Source: Triticum aestivum (lineage: Eukaryota > Streptophyta > Magnoliopsida > Poales > Poaceae). Taken from it: a DNA stretch of 64,000 bases. How positions within the stretch are numbered: the first letter of the stretch is position 1; every line of letters starts with the position of its first letter. The notes beneath the pieces are model-generated. The model saw only the letters and a list, made by a program, of their open reading frames with translations, was not told the origin of the DNA and did not search any database. The position numbers and the translations under genes were made by a program. Location: contig NC_057809.1 of assembly GCF_018294505.1 (NCBI RefSeq), positions 421,498,233 to 421,562,232 on the forward strand, written 5' to 3'. Shown piece after piece: positions 21,037 through 34,000 of this stretch.

Positions 21037-24000
21037 TGTCAGGACCCCGACTCGATGTCACATTGATCTAGTCGGTAACACCTCATATCACTTTGCGGCC
21101 TCACGCACGGTATCCCCACGGGTGTCGCCTTACCTTTGCCCGGGACCGTTTGCGCCTTTTGGCTCACGTATATGATAGTGTCGCTAGCATCCATATGATA
21201 AGGAGCCCGGGCTGACATGACTAGTCGTAAACCCAAAGTGGCACAGACTTACAGGGACAGGCATCCATGACCCAGCTTCGAACGTGTCGGTCATCAGCAA
21301 GTGGGTCCGGGCTGTAGCACTGGGCTAGCAGGACTCCGGTACTCAATGCGTGACATTTCCCCGAAGGGACAGACACGGGAACGAAGAAGGACACATGCCG
21401 GCCAGCCTAAGTGTTCCAGAGCAGTAGCAAGCTACCATGGCTCCGCGGTAACACTAGGAGACATTTCCCAGTAAGAGAGGCTACTAAAGATAAACAACTA
21501 GATAGTCAGATCCCACACATACCAAGCATTTCAATCATACACACAATATGCTCGATATGTGCAAATACAACGAAGCATCACAACATGACTCTACGACACA
21601 AGTACTTTATTTAAGGCTCAGGGAGCCATACATAACATACACAAAGGTACGGGTCTCACGACCCAACATTCAAGTCATACAGTCATACAAACCAGCAGCG
21701 GAAGTAACTTGTCTGAGTACAGACAACTAGTAAAATAAAAGAGGCTTGGAAAGCCTAGCTATACTACGTGGTCCTTCATAAGCTCAGGATCACCACCTGG
21801 GCCTTTAGCCTACTCGTTGATGTCAACGTCTACATAGAACCCATCAGAAGGGGTTGCAGCGTCTTCTGTAAAAATGTAAATTATAGCAACATGAGTACAA
21901 AGGTACTCAGCAAGACTTACATCAGATCCTACATACATGCATATTATCAAGAAGGGTTGGTGGAGTTATTGCAGCAAGCCAGCTTTGACTCTTGGCTAGA
22001 CTATCCTACGATACTTCAACTTGAAATGGTTTTGCGCACACGAGTCCACTACTCACCACTTCAATACACTACCGAGGATCCGCCTCCGTCTTCCTACGGA
22101 AGAGCCATCCTCGGCACTCACACTTATCTTGAGGCTTTTAGTAGTTTCCATTTACTTGTCTATGAACTGTATAGGCAACCAAGTAGTCCTTTACCGCGGA
22201 CGCGGCTATTCGAATAGATCATGATAACCCTGCAGGGGTGTACTTCTTCATACATGTTTCCACCACTTAGCGTCTGCACACGACATGTGCTCGGCAGACT
22301 TCAAGCGAAAGCCGACGTGGGTGTAGACCACGACCTACCTAAACACTTAAGCCTCTAGTCCAGGTTTATCGCCTATCCAGGTTCCATCCGCAGGGAGTCC
22401 GGCCGAGGTTTCCCATACGGCCCCGAACGATGTGAACAGGGTTCCCGAGATACCTAACGGGTATTCGGTACACCCGGCCACGTACCTACCGCATCACAGC
22501 CCACCCCTACGGTCAGCGCTGTCCACGGCCTCCAGTAGGCTACAAACACCAGAAACTACTTGCAACTCCTGGACAGAGAGCTAGGGTGAATAAGAAGTCG
22601 AGCGGGGTCATATTTCAGGGCCCAATGCATGGTAGTAGCTGTATCTTAAATCACACATACAGATCTCAGTGCTTAAGGTCGGCTTCAATGAAACAACCCA
22701 CCATGTACTCCTACATGGCCTCTCATCGATACCTTTACCAAATCGTGTTCACCACACCACTCTCATTACCGACATAATCATTTCACTCTAGCCCATCACC
22801 CAGATGAACCAGACCTGACACGACTCTAAGCATAGCAGGCATAGCAAGGTAGGAACAACACATACATATGGCTCAATCAACTCCTACACATGCTAGTGGG
22901 TTTCATCTAGTTACTGTGGCAATGACAGGTCATGCAGAGGAAATGGGTTCAACTACCGTAGCACACAGCAGTTTGAAACGCGTTGTCTTAATGCAGTAAA
23001 AGAGAGCAGGAGCGAGAACATGGGATTGTATCGATATGATCAAATGGTTGGTTGCTTGCCTGATGGTTCGATGCACTGATACGGTTCTTCGTTAGGGTAA
23101 TCACGGTACTCCTCGGAGGCAGAACCTGTCGCAAAGGACACCGATACACAACCATCACCAAACAATGTGCAACAATATGATGCATGCATGAAACATGGCA
23201 ATATGAGTGTGTTGGGCTAATGCAACTAAAACCAGAAGGGTTTGAACCAATTTGAATCAAAGATTCAAATTTCAAACTCAAACATGGCCTTTTAAAGTGC
23301 TTTTCCTTGTTCTGCATTAAACATCAAGTTAACTTGTTTAGTCATGCATGAAAATAGTACAGATGGATAGATTGGATTTTTCTGATCATTTTTCATATAT
23401 AATTTGTCTGATTTGGAGTTACAGAATAAAAGTTATGAATTTTTGAAGTTTAAATTATATTCTGGAATTTCCTGATTTAATTTAAATCCAGAAATATATA
23501 TATTGCGTCAGCATTGAGTAAGCATGACGTCAGCAGTCAACTGGGCTGGTCCGGGTCAAACCTGACGTGTGGGGCCCACACGTCAGTGACAGGGGGGTTA
23601 AACAGGGGTTAATTTAATCCTAATTAGAAGTTAGTGGCGCTGGGGCCCACTGTCAGTGTCAGGGGGGGTTAATTAAGCGGTGATTAGCACTAAGCTAATC
23701 ACCTGACGGGTCGGGCCCACATGGCAGGGCTCAGGCGACGGGGCTCGCCGCCGGCGACCTCTGGACGCGGCGGAGTCCGCGCCACAGGCCACGGGGACGG
23801 CGTCTGAGAGCACCGGGGCGTAGCCCGGGCTCGTCCGCATCCAGGGGAACAGACGGGAAGCCGCGGGGATGCCGGAGCTCGCCAGAGCGAAGCTCGGGGC
23901 GGCGGCCGGAGTTCGGCTTCGAGCGGAAATGGGCTGCGGGTCACGGGGAGGCCACCTGAGGGGCTCGGCGGCACCCTCGTGGCACTGGGAGCGCGATGGG

Positions 24001-25068
24001 ATGCTCGGTTTGGGCGGAGGCGGGCCGAGACGGCGACGGCGACATGGACGGCGGCGAGAGGCTTCGGCCGTGGTGGGGAGGAGGGCTACGGTGAGGGAAC
24101 GAGGGGGAGAAGAGAGGGGAAACGGAGAGGGGCTCACAGCGAGACCAGCGAGCGCGAGGACGAGGTCGGGGATGCCCGGTAGCTCCCGAATCAACGGCGA
24201 GTACCCACGGCGGCCGGAGGCGAGGATGGCGATGGCGATGGCTCCACGGGGTGCTCCGTCTTGCGTGGCTCGACGAGGAGGTAGAGGGGGTCGCGGCGGA
24301 GCTGGGGAGCGTGTCGGGGAGGCGAGGGGAGGCCGGTGACGGCTGCTATGGCGAACGGCGGCGATGGGTGCGTCGGGTGAGAGAGAGAGAGAGAGCAGGG
24401 GGAGAAGCACGGGAGAGAGGGGGGATAAGGCCAGGGGATCGGGGCGGCACCGAGAAGAACCGTCGCGGCGTCGCGCTGGCGGGGTAGGCAGGCAGGCGAG
24501 CTGGTGGCGTGGCGCTCCGCCCGTGCGCGCGCGCCGGCCACACGCCTGGCCGACTGGCGCCAGGAGGACGACGGCGGTGGTGGGCTGGGCTGGCTTGCTG
24601 GGCCAGAGGCGCCAGGTAAGAAGCCCAGGTAAGGTTTCCCTCTTTTATCTCTGTTTTCTAATTTCTGTCATTTGTTTTGATTTAAATAAAATATTAAATC
24701 ATTTTATTACCTTATGCCAATTTTTGCAGGAGCTAGATATATTATTCCAGAGCTCCCCAACAGATGGCATAATTTTTGGACATATATTAGTATATATAAC
24801 TAATATATTTCCAAAGCAAATAGTTATGCATTAATTCCAAATGCCCAAAATAAATACCTATGAGCTCTTAAAAATATTGATTTGATTTTTATCTCTGTCC
24901 AATATTTTCAGAGAGCAACATGAGCATTTTCTTGGACCCTTTTGGAGAAATTTTTATTTGGGTCATTTTCAAAAATGATTCTGAGGGTTTCACAAATCCC
25001 CATTTCAAATTAAATGAAATTTAAACATGATGCACACACTCTGATGCATGACTAGCTAGGGTGTGACA
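21037..25068 (-). repeat. Tekay 3' LTR
   Basis: The LTR is 4032 bp with ends TGTCAGGACC...GGGTGTGACA on plus. It contains a GC-rich block at about 23690-24620 flanked by AT-rich sequence. Open frames within that block are present in both LTR copies but have no recognised domain, so I treat them as non-coding. Confidence 0.95.
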
Positions 25069-26470
25069 ACTCACCCCCACTCAAAAGAATCTCGTCCCGA
25101 GATTTGGGTTCCTCCGGGAAGAAGGCGGGATACTCGAGTCGAAGACGATCCTCCCTTTCCCAAGTTGCTTCATCCTCAGAATGGTGCGACCATTGTACTT
25201 TGAGAAACTTGATATTATGACGTCGGGTGGTACGTTCGGCCTGATCGAGGATACGAATGGGGTACTCTCGATATGTAAGATTATCTTGGAGATCAAGCGT
25301 TTCGTGGTCCACTCCACGGATAGGATCCGAGAAGCAACGCCTGAGTTGAGAAACGTGGAAGACATCGTGGACTCTGGAGAGGTGCGGAGGTAGTTCCAAC
25401 TGGTAGGCAACTTCTCCTCGTTTGGCGAGAATGCGAAAAGGTCCAATGTAACGAGGAGCCAATTTGCCTTTGATACCGAAACGATGGGTTCCCTTCAGAG
25501 GGGTGACCCGAAGATAAGCCTTCTCGTCAACCTCGAAAGTCATAGCCTTATGTTTTCGGTCATATTGACTCTTTTGACGAGATTGGGCTGTTTTCAACTT
25601 TTCACGAACGATACGAACTTGTTCTTCTGCTTCCTGAATCATATCCGGGCCAAAGAATTGTCTTTCCCCGGTCTCTGACCAGTTAAGGGGTGTTCGACAC
25701 CGTCGTCCATAGAGAACTTCAAAAGGGGCTTTACCCAAGCTAGATTGATAGCTGTTGTTGTAAGCGAATTCGGCAAATGGAAGGCACTTCTCCCAGTCCA
25801 TTCCGAATGAGATAACAGAGGCTCGAAGCATGTCTTCTAGAATCTGGTTGACGCGTTCCACTTGACCACTCGACTGAGGGTGGAAAGCGGTGCTAAAGGA
25901 GAGACGGGTTCCCATAGCATTTTGGAAGCTTTCCCAAAATCGAGAGGTGAAAAGACTTCCTCGATCCGATTTAATTTCCAAGGGAACACCATGGAGAGAC
26001 ACTATTCGGGAGATGTATAAGTCTGCCAGCTGACTAGCGGTTATACTCTCACGAACAGGTAGGAAATGGGCTACTTTGGAAAGACGATCGACAACGACGA
26101 AGATAGCATTATTCCCTCTCTTGGTCCTGGGAAAACCGGTAATGAAATCCATACCAATTTTATCCCATTTCCATTCAGGAATAGCTAAGGGTTGAAGGGT
26201 GCCAGCAGGCCGTTGATGCTCTGCTTTTACACGACGACAGACGTCGCAATTAGCAATAAACTGAGCAATTTCTCTCTTCATCCTAGTCCACCAGAACCTC
26301 TGGCGTAGGTCCTGATACATCTTAGTACTACCGGGATGAATGGTGAGAGGAGATTCATGAGCCTCCTTAAGGATCAACTGCCGTAGATGCTGGTTCTTGG
26401 GAACCACTAGACGGTTCTCAAAGTACACAACACCATGATCATTTGTGGAGAAACAACTAGCACCTCCGCT
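25052..26470 (-). pseudogene. Tekay pol, integrase and chromodomain section
   Basis: This is the C-terminal part of the Tekay polyprotein, in a different frame from the upstream part because of an apparent one-base loss near 26465-26470. Order: a zinc-binding region with H...H and CDVC; the integrase core with DFITGFP, then SDRGSLFTSRFW, then the FHPQSSGQVERVNQ region with the catalytic Glu; a GPF/Y-like part (RYIGPFRILAKRG); and a chromodomain at the end (ILDQAERTTRR...FLKVQWSHHSEDEATWE). The stop is at 25052-25054, running a few bases into the 3' LTR. Integrase inserts the cDNA; the chromodomain is thought to steer it to certain chromatin in chromoviruses. Confidence 0.9.
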
Positions 26471-29400
26471 AGCAATGTTCTCTTGATCTTAGATATTCCC
26501 TTATCTCGCTTCTGGGCAGCGATGATTTGATCCGTAAGAGTAGGTTTTGCCACCAAGGTGGAAAGAAAACCTTGAGGAACAATGTGAAGGTTAAGCTTCC
26601 GAAATTCCTCATGGAGAAGCGGTTGACTTTGTTGTAACATCAGGTTGTTACAATAAGATTTACGACTTAGCGCATCAGCCATGACGTTGGCTTTCCCTGG
26701 GGTGTAGGTTATTCCTAAGTCGAAGTCTGTGATCAACTCAACCCAACGTCTTTGCCTGAGATTCAAATCCGGTTGGGTGAAAATGTACTTCAGACTTTGG
26801 TGATCAGTGAATATTTCGCAACGGTTACCGAGGAGGTAATGTCGCCAGGTCTTGAGTGCATAGACTACGGCTGCAAGCTCTAGATCATGAGTAGGATAAT
26901 TCTCCTCATGTGGGTGCAATTGCCGTGAAGCGTAGGCAATTACGTGTCGATCTTGCATGAGAATGCAACCTAGTCCTTGTCGCGAGGCGTCGCAGTAGAT
27001 AACAAAGTCCTTGGAGAAGTCTGGCGGTACCAGTACGGGAGCAGAGGTCAGGCGTCTTTTCAGTTCCTGAAAGCTGTGCTCACATTGTGGAGTCCATTCG
27101 AACTTCTTATCTTTCTTGAGGAGTTCGGTTAGAGGTTTAGCAACTTTGGAGAAGTTCTCGACAAAGCGACGACAATAGCTCGCTAAGCCCAGAAAACTCC
27201 GAACTTGCTTGACCGATTCAGGTGGAGTCCAATTAAGGACGGCTTGAACTCGCTCAGGGTTAACAGCAATACCTTTACCAGATATTACATGACCCAGATA
27301 GGTCACTTCTGACAACCAGAATTCACATTTAGAAAATTTGGCATAAAGGCGATGCTCTCGAAGTTTCTTCAACACTAGCCTTAGATGTTCGGCATGTTCC
27401 TCCTCGTTCTTGGAGTAGATGAGTATATCATCGAGATAAACTACGACGAATTTATCCAAATACTCCATGAAGATTGAGTTCATTAACCGAGAAAAGGTGG
27501 CTGGAGCGTTGGTTAAACCGAAGGACATGACGGTGTACTCGTATTGGCCATAACGAGTGACAAAGGCCGTTTTAGGAATGTCCCCGTTTCTGATTTTGAT
27601 TTGATGGTAGCCCAACCTCAAATCCATCTTGGAGAAGACTGAGGATCCAGCGAGCTGATCATACAGGTCGTTGATCCTGGGAAGCGGATATTTGTTCTTG
27701 ATTGTGACCAAATTGACAGGTCGGTAATCTACAACCATCCGGTCCGTACCATCCTTCTTCTTGACGAATAGGACGGGGCAAGCCCACGGAGATGAACTAG
27801 GTCGGATGAAACCCTTTTTCAAGGACTCATCGAGTTGTTTCTTAAGCTCGGCTAGTTCTAGGGGTGCCATCTTATAGGGTCTTCTAGCAATCGGAACGGT
27901 TCCTGGGATGAGGTCTATTACGAACTCAACATCCCTGTCAGGTGGAACACCTGGCAATTCCTCTGGGAAGACATCCGGGAAGTCACGGACTACCGGAACG
28001 TCCTCAAGGTCTGGCAAAGGGCTGGCGTTAAGAGAATATAACTGTCGCTTGGCTAATCGGGTCAAGACATTGACTATCTTCCCCGAAGGATGAGTGAGTT
28101 GAACAGTCCTAGAGAAGCAATCAATTTTGGCATGATGAGCTGACATCCAGTCCATACCCAAAATGATATTAATATCTGAAGATTTGAGAGCTATCAAAGA
28201 TGCAAGAAAAACAAGTCTGTCGACTTGGATTTCATTTCCATAACTTACCCTAGAGGTCTGCCATCTAGACCCAGGAGTAGAAATTTCCATAGTGGATGGC
28301 ATGTCACAGAATGCAGTGTTATGCAAACGAGCATAGTTCTCGGATATAAATGAATGAGAGGCTCCTGTATCGAAAAGAACAGATGCCGGGTGGCAATTAA
28401 CAAGAAGCGTACCGAGAACGACGTTGGGATCTTCTTGAGCTTCTTCGGCAGAGATACAGTTGACATGGCCACGTGAGGCGGTGACCGGCTTGGCGTGGAA
28501 TACTTTTCCTGTCGGCTTGCCACGGCCAACAGCTTTAGCAGACTGGTTGGGGTTGGTCTGGGGACACTCACGCATATAGTGGCCAGATTCCCCACACTTG
28601 AAACAGGTCACGGAACTGGTACGTGGAGGAGCATTGTTGGTTGGACCCCCATAGGGCTTGGCTGGTGCAGACTGTTGAACAGGGCGAGGCGCCTGGAAAG
28701 ATGGCCTCGGTGTGAACCTGGGTGGCAGGGCGGTGTTGGGTACCCACACGCGGCGCTTCTGAGGACCAGCACCGGATGAGGAACCCATGTCACGGCCATG
28801 CTTGCGTGTTGCGTCATAGTCAGTCTGACCAGTTTCAGCACTGATGGCCTTGTTGACAAGTTTCTGAAAAGATGTGCACTCATGCAGACGGAGGTCACGG
28901 CGAAGCTCAGGACTAAGGCCCTTACGGAACCTTGCTTGCTTCTTGGCATCAGTAGACACTTCCTCAGTTGCATATCGTGCGAGATTACCAAACTCCCTGC
29001 TGTAAGCATCCACAGAAAGTCGGCCCTTGAGTGAAATTGCAAAATTCCTCACGTTTACGGTCCATGAGACCCTCCGGAATGTGATGTTCACGGAAAGCCT
29101 CGCTGAATTCAGCCCAAGTAGTGACATGGCCCGCTGGGCGCATAGCTCCATAATTCTCCCACCATAGACTGGCGGGGCCTTCAAGATGATAAGCAGCAAA
29201 GGTGACCTTGTCAGCCTCCGCTACCAGCGCGGAACGCAGTTTGTGAGAGATACTGCGAAGCCAGTCATCAGCGTCGAGAGGCTCGACGGAGTGGTGGAAC
29301 GTGGGTGGATGTAATTTGATAAAATCACTGAGTGACACCACGTTAGTCCTCTGATGGTGTGCCGTGTTCTGTTCAATACGCTCCAACAAACGGTTGGTCT

Positions 29401-29527
29401 CCCGCTTGTTTCTCTCAGCTTCCATCATAACCTCGGCTAGGGAAGGAGGATGAGGCAGATTTGCATCCCTGACTTCACTGCCTTCGGCCTGCTCTTGAGG
29501 AGCAGGGTTAGTGCGCGTGTTGACCAT
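26407..29527 (-). pseudogene. Tekay gag, protease, reverse transcriptase and RNase H
   Basis: Translation would start at the ATG at 29527 (MVNTRTNPAP); the upstream in-frame ATG at 29620 is less likely because it lies in leader sequence. Capsid-like gag is followed by a zinc knuckle ([14 protein letters not shown], near 28600), protease ([10 protein letters not shown], near 28370), reverse transcriptase with YLDDILIYS near 27430, and RNase H with [10 protein letters not shown], the [18 protein letters not shown] helix and TDHQSLKYI. The first break is one apparent extra G on minus (C run at 29024-29026), which moves gag out of frame. The frame then stays open to 26407, past the second break near 26468. 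All catalytic residues I checked are present. Confidence 0.92.
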
Positions 29528-29868
29528 CCTAGGTAAACAAGACAATGATTTAGTCAGGATGATAAAATTCCGACATAGGATATAAAATGTAAGGAATAAC
29601 TCGAAATGCAAGATGATCATCCGTATGACATGGTAAATACAGAAACTGCTTCTTTATTCCATCGTCATACACACCATACAGGGTTTAGTACAAGACCAAA
29701 CAAAGTACTATTACGGTGAAAGAGGATTACATCTCATCGGAGGCATCCCAAGCTCCTATACATTATTTTTCTACACCTCCGGAAAGAGTACAAACTAGGT
29801 CATATCCCACGAGTCACGCGGGACGATAGACGACACAGCTAGTGCGAACTAGTGATACTACCACTAAC

Positions 29869-30642
29869 TCAGACCGATCCGTAGTAGTCCTCGTAGAAGT
29901 CACCTCCATAGCCTGGAAGCTCAACATGATCATCCGGAAACAGACGATCTCGCGGAGCTTGTGGACCATAGGGGCTAGGATGAGGTCTTGGACCAACAGA
30001 CGGTGGCCTGCGGGGACCGCGAGGTGGGGTGATGCCTCCTACATCACGCCAACCCATCACGTCTGGCAGAGCAGATCTCACAGGATAGAGATCGCGCATA
30101 TCTGAATATCCAGCTTGCACCGCCGGTGCGAACCGAGTCAATGTGGCCCAGTGGTCAGCACGGGTATTGAAGAGCTCTAACCTCAAGGCCCGATTTTCAC
30201 GGTCCTTATCCTCGAGCATCTCAGCAGTGGTGCGAGTCCGTGAATCCTCCTGAGTGGGGTCAGCATAGATAGCCTGGAGATACCCTTGTGCTCCCGGAAG
30301 TGATCCTGGCATATACCGGAAATCAGAGTCCCGAAATAGACCAGATCTGACTCGCATGATGGTCATCATAGAGTAGGCGGCGTCCTGCACAGCCATCTCA
30401 ATAGTAACCCCGAGTCCATAGGAGCAGTGAAGGGGCTCGGTGGATCCAGGATAAGATGGAAATATCCTGACAGTGCAGAGATACTGGCTTTGATTAAAGT
30501 CCCGAAATTGCTCTTCGACCGTGTACTCAGGATACCAGCGGTATCCAGCCTCAGTCATTACCCTGACCAACATGGCAGTATGGCCGGGTACATCTAGGCA
30601 TCGAGTCAGGCGAACCACTTGATTGAGGTCGCGAGTGGCCAT
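29869..30642 (-). CDS. Tekay extra ORF between PBS and gag, unknown protein
   Basis: An intact frame of about 257 residues lies in the sense direction, between the PBS (31062-31078) and the gag start (29527). I chose the ATG at 30642 (MATRDLNQVV); an in-frame ATG four codons upstream is possible. Visible features are an N-terminal segment with GHTAMLVRVMTEAGYRW, a middle with FPSYPGSTEP and YGLGVTIEMAVQDAAYSMM, a charged helix (EMLEDKDRENRALRLELFNT), and a Pro/Arg-rich tail ending acidic and aromatic (GGDFYEDYYGSV). It has no zinc knuckle, protease or polymerase motif. I do not recognise a family with known function. It has no stops, in contrast to the frameshifted gag-pol beside it. Confidence 0.7.
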   Translation of the reverse strand: MATRDLNQVVRLTRCLDVPGHTAMLVRVMTEAGYRWYPEYTVEEQFRDFNQSQYLCTVRIFPSYPGSTEPLHCSYGLGVTIEMAVQDAAYSMMTIMRVRSGLFRDSDFRYMPGSLPGAQGYLQAIYADPTQEDSRTRTTAEMLEDKDRENRALRLELFNTRADHWATLTRFAPAVQAGYSDMRDLYPVRSALPDVMGWRDVGGITPPRGPRRPPSVGPRPHPSPYGPQAPRDRLFPDDHVELPGYGGDFYEDYYGSV

Positions 30643-31061
30643 CTGAAAGCACAATCATAATGCAAAGGCATTAGAATTCTAGCAAAATTTCGGCAGCATA
30701 ACAGCTGTAAATGCTCAAGAAGGATTTTGAGACATTTGACAAAGGATTTCATACACACTCAACATCATCATATCAAGTTCTGAGTCCATCCTAGCAACAT
30801 AATGTGGTAATAGAATTGAACTAGGCTTGTATCCATCAAACCTATAAGGTACTACTGATTAGTAACACGTGATCCTGATAGAGAGAATAGATCCTAATTC
30901 CTTAACCCCCGGTGGAAGAATAGACTGACTCAGATCAGAATGTCATTAGATAAAGGAGTAAAAAGAGCCTTACGTTCCAACCCACAAACAATTCCCCTAC
31001 ATATAACTAAAGAATTTCTAGACTCAACATCGACCAGTTTGGCTTGGAGAACCTACAGGCA

Positions 31062-31078
31062 GTCCGGCTCTGATGCCA
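31062..31078 (-). other. Tekay primer-binding site
   Basis: On the minus strand TGGCATCAGAGCCGGAC starts five bases after the 5' LTR (31083). It matches the TGGTATCAGAGC-type site complementary to initiator tRNA-Met except at one position in the first twelve bases. Confidence 0.85.
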
Positions 31079-31082
31079 ACGC

Positions 31083-34000
31083 TGTCAGGACCCCGACTCG
31101 ATGTCACATTGATCTAGCCGGTAACACCTCATATCACTTTGCGGCCTCACGCACGGTATCCCCACGGGTGTCGCCTTACCTTTGCCCGGGACCGTTTGCG
31201 CCTTTTGGCTCACGTATATGATAGTGTCGCTAGCATCCATATGATAAGGAGCCCGGGCTGACATGACTAGTCGTAAACCCAAAGTGGCACAGACTTACAG
31301 GGACAGGCATCCATGACCCAGCTTCGAACGTGTCGGTCATCAGCAAGTGGGTCCGGGCTGTAGCACTGGGCTAGCAGGACTCCGGTAAACCGGGCTGTAG
31401 CGGGCTAACAGGACTCCGGTACTCAATGCGTGACATTTCCCCGAAGGGACAGACACAGGAACGAAGAAGGACACATGCCGGCCAGCCTAAGTGTTCCAGA
31501 GCAGTAGCAAGCTACCATGGCTCAGCGGTAACACTAGGAGACATTTCCCGGTAAGAGAGGCTACTAAAGATAAACAACTAGATAGTCAGATCCCACACAT
31601 ACCAAGCATTTCAATCATACACACAATATGCTCGATATGTGCAAATACAACGAAGCATCACAACATGACTCTACGACACAAGTACTTTATTTAAGGCTCA
31701 GGGAGCCATACATAACATACACAAAGGTACGGGTCTCACGACCCAACATTCAAGTCATACAGTCATACAAACCAGCAGCGGAAGTAACTTGTCTGAGTAC
31801 AGACAACTAGTAAAATAAAAGAGGCTTGGAAAGCCTAGCTATACTACGTGGTCCTTCACAAGCTCAGGATCACCACCTGGGCCTTTAGCCTACTCGTTGA
31901 TGTCAACGTCTACATAGAACCCATCAGAAGGGGTTGCAGCGTCTTCTGTAAAAATGTAAATTATAGCAACATGAGTACAAAGGTACTCAGCAAGACTTAC
32001 ATCAGATCCTACATACATGCATATTATCAAGAAGGGTTGGTGGAGTTATTGCAGCAAGCCAGCTTTGACTCTTGGCTAGACTATCCTACGATACTTCAAC
32101 TTGAAATGGTTTTGCGCACACGAGTCCACTACTCACCACTTCAATACACTACCGAGGATCCGCCTCCGTCTTCCTACGGAAGAGCCATCCTCGGCACTCA
32201 CACTTATCTTGAGGCTTTTAGTAGTTTCCATTTACTTGTCTATGAACTGTATAGGCAACCAAGTAGTCCTTTACCGCGGACGCGGCTATTCGAATAGATC
32301 ATGTTAACCCTGCAGGGGTGTACTTCTTCATACACGCTTCCACCACTTACCGTCGTTACACGACATGTACTCGGCAGACCTTCAAGCGAAAGCCGACGTG
32401 GGTGTATACCATGACCTACCTAAACACCTAAGCCTCTAGTCCAGGTTTATCGCCTATCCAGGTTCCATCCGCAGGGAGTCCGGCCGAGGTTTCCCATACG
32501 GCCCCGAACGATGTGAACAGGGTTCCCGAGATACCTAACGGGTATTCGGTACACCGTGCCACGTACCTACCGCATCACAGCCCACCCCTACGGTCAGCGC
32601 TGTCCACGGCCTCCAGTAGGCTACAAACACCAGAAACTACTTGCAACTCCTGGACAGAGAACTAGGGTGAATAAGAAGTCGAGAGGGTCCATTGTTTCAG
32701 GGCCCAATGCATGGTAGTAGCTGTATCTTAAATCACACATACAGATCTCAGTGCTTAAGGTCGGCTTCAATGAAACAACCCACCATGTACTCCTACATGG
32801 CCTCTCATCGATACCTTTACCAAATCGTGTTCACCACACCACTCTCATTACCGACATAATCATTTCACTCTAGCCCATCACCCAGATGAACCAGACCTGA
32901 CACGACTCTAAGCATAGCAGGCATAGCAAGGTAGGAACAACACATACATATGGCTCAATCAACTCCTACACATGCTAGTGGGTTTCATCTAGTTACTGTG
33001 GCAATGACAGGTTATGCAGAGGAAATGGGTTCAACTACCGTAGCACACAGCAGTTTGAATCGCGTTGTCTTAATGCAGTAAAAGAGAGCAGGAGCGAGAA
33101 CATGGGATTGTATCGATATGATCAAATGGTTGGTTGCTTGCCTGATGGTTCGATGCACTGATACGGTTCTTCGTTAGGGTAATCACGGTACTCCTCGGAG
33201 GCAGAACCTGTCGCAAAGGACACCGATACACAACCATCACCAAACAATGTGCAACAATATGATGCATGCATGAAACATGGCAATATGAGTGTGTTGGGCT
33301 AATGCAACTAAAACCAGAAGGGTTTGAACCAATTTGAATCAAAGATTCAAATTTCAAACTCAAACATGGCCTTTTAAAGTGCTTTTCCTTGTTCTGCATT
33401 AAACATCAAGTTAACTTGTTTAGTCATGCATGAAAATAGTACAGATGGATAGATTGGATTTTTCTGATCATTTTTCATATATAATTTGTCTGATTTGGAG
33501 TTACAGAATAAAAGTTATGAATTTTTGAAGTTTAAATTATATTCTGGAATTTCCTGATTTAATTTAAATCCAGAAATATATATATTGCGTCAGCATTGAG
33601 TAAGCATGACGTCAGCAGTCAACTGGGCTGGTCCGGGTCAAACCTGACGTGTGGGGCCCACACGTCAGTGACAGGGGGGTTAAACAGGGGTTAATTTAAT
33701 CCTAATTAGAAGTTAGTGGCGCTGGGGCCCACTGTCAGTGTCAGGGGGGGTTAATTAAGCGGTGATTAGCACTAAGCTAATCACCTGACGGGTCGGGCCC
33801 ACATGGCAGGGCTCAGGCGACGGGGCTCGCCGCCGGCGACCTCTGGACGCGGCGGAGTCCGCGCCACAGGCCACGGGGACGGCGTCTGAGAGCACCGGGG
33901 CGTAGCCCGGGCTCGTCCGCATCCAGGGGAGCAGACGGGAAGCCGCGGGGATGCCGGAGCTCGCCGGAGCGAAGCTCGGGGCGGCGGCCGGAGTTCGGCT

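Noticed and set aside
21768..22217. 149-aa plus-strand ORF repeated at 31848-32297
   Set aside because: It is identical in both Tekay LTRs because the LTRs are copies, is antisense to the element, and has no recognisable domain or promoter. I treat it as chance.
24376..24398. GA dinucleotide run (also near 34460) as a regulatory element
   Set aside because: It is a short microsatellite of about ten GA units in both LTR copies, with nothing to tie it to a function.
23673..24410. 245-aa minus-strand ORF in the Tekay LTR (and its copy at 33755-34492) as a gene
   Set aside because: It is Pro/Arg/Ser-rich, typical of random frames in GC-rich DNA, is overlapped by long frames on both strands and has no domain. 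The conservation is just LTR duplication.
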